Part shown: in pieces, positions 5,538-7,689 of the stretch
Layout of the letters: every line of letters begins with the position of its first letter
Position numbering within the stretch: position 1 is the first letter of the stretch
Assembly (NCBI GenBank): GCA_031273405.1
Contig: JAISRW010000062.1
Location: 1 to 7,689 of the forward strand
Reading direction: 5' to 3'
Length of the DNA: 7,689 bases
From: Treponema sp.
GTDB lineage: Bacteria > Spirochaetota > Spirochaetia > Treponematales > Breznakiellaceae
Made by a program: the position numbers and the translations under genes
Notes under the pieces: model-generated
Told to the model about the DNA's origin: nothing
Database searches by the model: none
What the model saw: the letters and a program-made list of their open reading frames with translations, nothing else

Positions 5538-7436
5538 ATGGAAAACACCGCGCCTGACAAAAACAAGCCTCCTTTAACACCGAATTCATCTGCGGGAAAT
5601 GTGTTATGGATCATTGAGCAGAGCTTTTGTTATGCGGCCCTGGCTTTGATGACGCTGCTGCCCGTCGCGGAGGCCGTTGCCAGGGCGGTGTTCCATACGG
5701 GAGTCCCCGCGTCTTCGGGGCTTTTGGTGCAGCTGCTTTTGGCGGTGGGTATCTTTTCGGGGATGCTCACCACCAAAAAAGCCGAACATCTTTCCATTTC
5801 CCTTATCCAATACATCCCCGCCGAAAGCCGCTTCAAAAGATTCAGCCTGATTCTCAGCGGTCTTATCTCTGCCTTTGTCACCGTCATCATCGCCTGGACT
5901 TCCCTGTCCTTTATCAAGATAGGCCTTTCCGACCGCATCATCGGTTTTATCCCGGAACGGGTTGCCGCCCTGGTCCTGCCCATAGGCTACGCCGTTATCG
6001 CCTTCCGCTTTGCCCGGATGACCCCGGTAAAGGGATGGGCCCGCCTCCTTCCGGTTCTGGCCCTTGTTTTAGGCTCCGCGGCGGCCTTTCCGTCTATTGC
6101 CAAATTTATATGGGAATTCGATATCCCCGATTCTGTCTATGACTATATCGATGTTTTCTACGATTTAGCCTATTACGGGAAAATACCGGCCGCCGCCATT
6201 CTTATCTTCGCGGCTTTTACGGGAACGCCCCTTTTCGCCGTCATAGGGGGATTGGCCCTCGTCCTGCTCCAGGCGGAAGGAGCGGCCATGGAGATAGTGG
6301 TCAGCCAGGTCTATGCCGCCCTGACCAAGAGCAGCATAGTCGCCATTCCCCTCTTTACCGTAACGGGGTTCCTGCTGTCGGAAAGCAAGGCGGGGGAACG
6401 GCTGTTAAAAACCTTCAGGAACTTTTTCGGCTGGCTTCCGGGGGGACTTATCATCGTCACGGTGATAATCTGCGCCTTCTTTACATCCTTCACCGGGGCT
6501 TCCGGGGTAACCATCCTCGCCCTGGGGGGCATCCTCTATTCTATCCTGTCGGACTACCCTGAAAAGTTTTCCATCGGCCTCCTCACTTCGGTGGGAAGCA
6601 TAGGCCTCCTTTTCCCCCCGAGTCTCCCCATAATTCTCGTCGGGGCAACCAGCCAAACCAATATCATTCACATGTTCGCGGGGGGCATACTCCCGGGATT
6701 CATCCTGATTGCCGCGGTTATTGTTTTCGGGATCGCCGCCTCAATCAAAATCAAGATACCCAGGGAGCCTTTCCATCTTAAAAATTCCCTGCGTTCCCTG
6801 AAAGATTCGGCCTTTGAGATCATCCTTCCCATATTCCTGATTGCCGGGTACTTTTCCGGCTTCTTCTCCCTGGTGGAAATAGGGGCCATCGCGGTCGTGT
6901 ATGTTTTTATCGTGGAAGCGCTTGTACACCGGGAAATCAAGGTTTCCGCCCTACCCCAAGTTCTGCTGAAAGCCCTCCCGATTATAGGCGGGGTTCTCTC
7001 CATCCTGGCCCTGTCTCAGGCGTTATCCTATTACATCGTGGATACCCATGCCCCGGAAACCCTTGCCCGGTTGATGCGCGCCACGGTCGAGTCCAAATAC
7101 GTCTTCCTGCTGCTCCTCAACCTGTCCCTTCTGGTTGTCGGCTGTCTGATGGACATCTTTTCCGCCATCCTGATCATCCTGCCTTTGGTACTGCCCCTGG
7201 GACAGGCCTACGGCATAGACCCGGTACATTTAGGGATCATCTTCATCACCAACCTGGAAGTAGGTTTCCTTACGCCGCCCATAGGGCTCAACCTGTTCCT
7301 GGCAACCTACCGGTTCAAGAAGCCTTTCGTGAAGATATGCCGGTATGTACTCCCCTTCCTGCTGATCCAGTTGGTAGTGGTACTCCTCGTGACCTATGTC
7401 CCATGGCTGTCCACCTTCCTGCCGCGGTTCTTTTAA
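5538..7436 (+). CDS. Fused TRAP transporter permease (DctQ-DctM fusion, QM)
   Basis: This 632-residue inner-membrane protein joins the small TRAP subunit (Q) and the large transport subunit (M). Residues 20-180 hold about four to five hydrophobic segments of the Q type; a linking region follows (about 185-215); from about 216 on the DctM domain runs to the end with roughly 11-12 membrane segments. DctM signatures are clear: TSFTGASGVTILALGG (316-331), the first re-entrant loop GLLFPPSLPIILVGA (356-370) and the second, GFLTPPIGLNLFLA (576-589). In known QM structures these two inverted repeats carry the sodium and substrate sites. It should import the TatP ligand with sodium. The ATG is 11 nt after the tatP stop, with GGGGAAGG just upstream, so translation is tightly linked. 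Downstream lies the palindromic element, with no further gene on this strand. Fused QM proteins also occur in other bacteria. Confidence 0.93.
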   Translation: MENTAPDKNKPPLTPNSSAGNVLWIIEQSFCYAALALMTLLPVAEAVARAVFHTGVPASSGLLVQLLLAVGIFSGMLTTKKAEHLSISLIQYIPAESRFKRFSLILSGLISAFVTVIIAWTSLSFIKIGLSDRIIGFIPERVAALVLPIGYAVIAFRFARMTPVKGWARLLPVLALVLGSAAAFPSIAKFIWEFDIPDSVYDYIDVFYDLAYYGKIPAAAILIFAAFTGTPLFAVIGGLALVLLQAEGAAMEIVVSQVYAALTKSSIVAIPLFTVTGFLLSESKAGERLLKTFRNFFGWLPGGLIIVTVIICAFFTSFTGASGVTILALGGILYSILSDYPEKFSIGLLTSVGSIGLLFPPSLPIILVGATSQTNIIHMFAGGILPGFILIAAVIVFGIAASIKIKIPREPFHLKNSLRSLKDSAFEIILPIFLIAGYFSGFFSLVEIGAIAVVYVFIVEALVHREIKVSALPQVLLKALPIIGGVLSILALSQALSYYIVDTHAPETLARLMRATVESKYVFLLLLNLSLLVVGCLMDIFSAILIILPLVLPLGQAYGIDPVHLGIIFITNLEVGFLTPPIGLNLFLATYRFKKPFVKICRYVLPFLLIQLVVVLLVTYVPWLSTFLPRFF

Positions 7437-7453
7437 AAATGATGACTGTCACC
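7436..7453 (+). repeat. Palindromic short repeat, copy 2 (starts at the permease stop codon)
   Basis: AAAATGATGACTGTCACC begins at the last base of the permease TAA (7434-7436). It differs from copy 3 (7621-7638) at one position in 18 and matches copy 1 (331-348) less closely. The core TGAC-T-GTCA is a perfect 4+1+4 dyad. It forms the left boundary of the composite palindromic element. Confidence 0.65.
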
Positions 7454-7454
7454 C

Positions 7455-7486
7455 CTTCAATCGTTGGGAAATAACTTAGATTGAAG
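7455..7486. repeat. Perfect 8-bp inverted repeat with a 16-base loop
   Basis: CTTCAATC (7455-7462) is the exact reverse complement of GATTGAAG (7479-7486). It sits just after the left end repeat and just before the large inverted repeat, so the permease mRNA, if it extends this far, would fold into successive hairpins. No T-run follows, so it is not a classical terminator on its own. Confidence 0.45.
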
Positions 7487-7490
7487 AATT

Positions 7491-7582
7491 TTAACCGCAA
7501 AGGCGCCGAAGGCGAATAAGGTTTTAGTACAACACTCCATCTTTTCCTCTTCCTTCTTCGCCTTATGCGCCTTCGCGGTTAA
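7491..7582. repeat. Large imperfect inverted repeat (31-base arms, 30-base loop)
   Basis: The left arm 7491-7521 (TTAACCGCAAAGGCGC and onward) equals the reverse complement of the right arm 7552-7582 at 27 of 31 positions with no gaps. The arms contain the unit AAGGCG twice each. The loop is pyrimidine-rich. The motif 'TTAACCGCAAAGGCGC...' resembles a repeat I recall near gene ends in unrelated bacteria, but I cannot verify that here. Such a stem would stabilise mRNA 3' ends or block transcription from either side; the T-rich stretch after the right arm (7583-7590) makes rightward termination possible. Confidence 0.7.
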
Positions 7583-7620
7583 ATTTTCTTGATGATATGT
7601 AATCACGCTTTGAATGGTTG

Positions 7621-7639
7621 AAAACGATGACTGTCACCC
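7621..7639 (+). repeat. Palindromic short repeat, copy 3
   Basis: AAAACGATGACTGTCACCC is 18 of 19 identical to copy 2 and shares the AAAACG lead with copy 1. It forms the right edge of the composite element and ends two bases before a possible stop codon (TAA at 7642-7644 on the - strand) of a gene entering from the right. Confidence 0.65.
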
Positions 7640-7641
7640 TG

Positions 7642-7689
7642 TTACGGATTTTCCTTTAATTCATGCAGTTGTTTGAGGCCCCGCAGTTT
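7642..7689 (-). CDS. Possible C-terminal end of an unidentified protein
   Basis: On the - strand the frame entering from the right edge reads KLRGLKQLHELKENP and stops at TAA (complement of 7642-7644). The peptide looks like an amphipathic helix, and the stop lies directly beside the end repeat, just as the permease stop does on the other side, so a convergent gene is plausible. Fifteen codons are too few to exclude chance, and no family is recognised. Confidence 0.28.
   Translation of the reverse strand, partial: KLRGLKQLHELKENP

Larger units (their letters stand above)
7436..7639. mobile_element. Composite palindromic element of about 200 bp (MITE- or REP-pair-like)
   Basis: Two nearly identical 19-base repeats (7436-7454 and 7621-7639) bracket 166 bases that are dominated by a large imperfect hairpin (7491-7582) and a smaller perfect one (7455-7486). 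No reading frame of note lies inside. The plan - palindromic ends, internal secondary structure, no coding capacity, position between gene ends - resembles non-autonomous mobile elements or paired REP sequences. Because the end repeat is nearly its own reverse complement, the ends can be seen as direct or inverted. No target-site duplication was found. It could instead be a bidirectional terminator region. Confidence 0.35.

Noticed and set aside
7491..7590. The large inverted repeat as a plain intrinsic terminator of the permease gene
   Set aside because: It begins 55 nt after the stop, the arms are too long with a 30-base loop, and only a short broken T-stretch follows; termination is possible but does not explain the flanking repeats.
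7436..7639. CRISPR array
   Set aside because: Only two copies of the end repeat, 185 bp apart, with a palindromic hairpin rather than regular spacers between them.

Overview
The window looks like part of a treponeme-type spirochaete chromosome of moderate GC. The main reason is the unbroken run of a TPR-lipoprotein (TatT-like), a TRAP substrate-binding protein (TatP-like) and a fused TRAP membrane protein (QM). This is the layout described in Treponema pallidum as a TPR-protein-associated TRAP transporter (TPAT; Tp0956-Tp0957-Tp0958). The GC content, the Rpn-type gene and the paired receiver proteins would suit a termite-gut or other free-living or host-associated Treponema rather than T. pallidum itself. 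The species is an inference.

Layout from left to right. (i) Positions 1-297 hold the 3' end of an Rpn-family (PD-(D/E)XK 'transposase-like') gene on the + strand, followed by an excellent ribosome-binding site and only a 12-codon reading frame. (ii) Positions 344-1212 hold two related receiver-domain proteins in tandem on the - strand, about half identical to each other. They are read from a well-formed sigma70-type promoter near 1407-1435, through a leader of about 190 nt that holds a perfect 8-bp hairpin. (iii) Positions 1213-1571 are a divergent control region, with a second promoter-like pair (1501-1529) facing right. (iv) Positions 1572-7436 hold four closely spaced + strand genes: an alpha-D-phosphohexomutase, the TatT-like lipoprotein, the TatP-like periplasmic binding protein and the fused TRAP QM permease. 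The first two genes are 26 nt apart and the last two 11 nt apart; tatT and tatP are separated by 119 nt with a small dyad. (v) Positions 7437-7689 hold no complete gene. They contain an approximately 200-bp palindromic element bounded by two copies of a short repeat, and possibly the last 15 codons of a gene on the - strand.

How the genes may work together: TatP would capture a ligand in the periplasm, TatT (an inner- or outer-leaflet lipoprotein) would hold TatP and perhaps pass hydrophobic ligand to it, and QM would import the ligand with a sodium gradient. The phosphohexomutase interconverts hexose 1- and 6-phosphates in the cytoplasm; its link to the transporter is only positional. The least ordinary points are the TatP binding site lacking the usual carboxylate-clamping arginine, an acidic (DDEDW)3 tail on TatT, and a palindromic repeat family (consensus AAAAYGRTGWCWGTCACC) whose three copies all lie at or beside stop codons.
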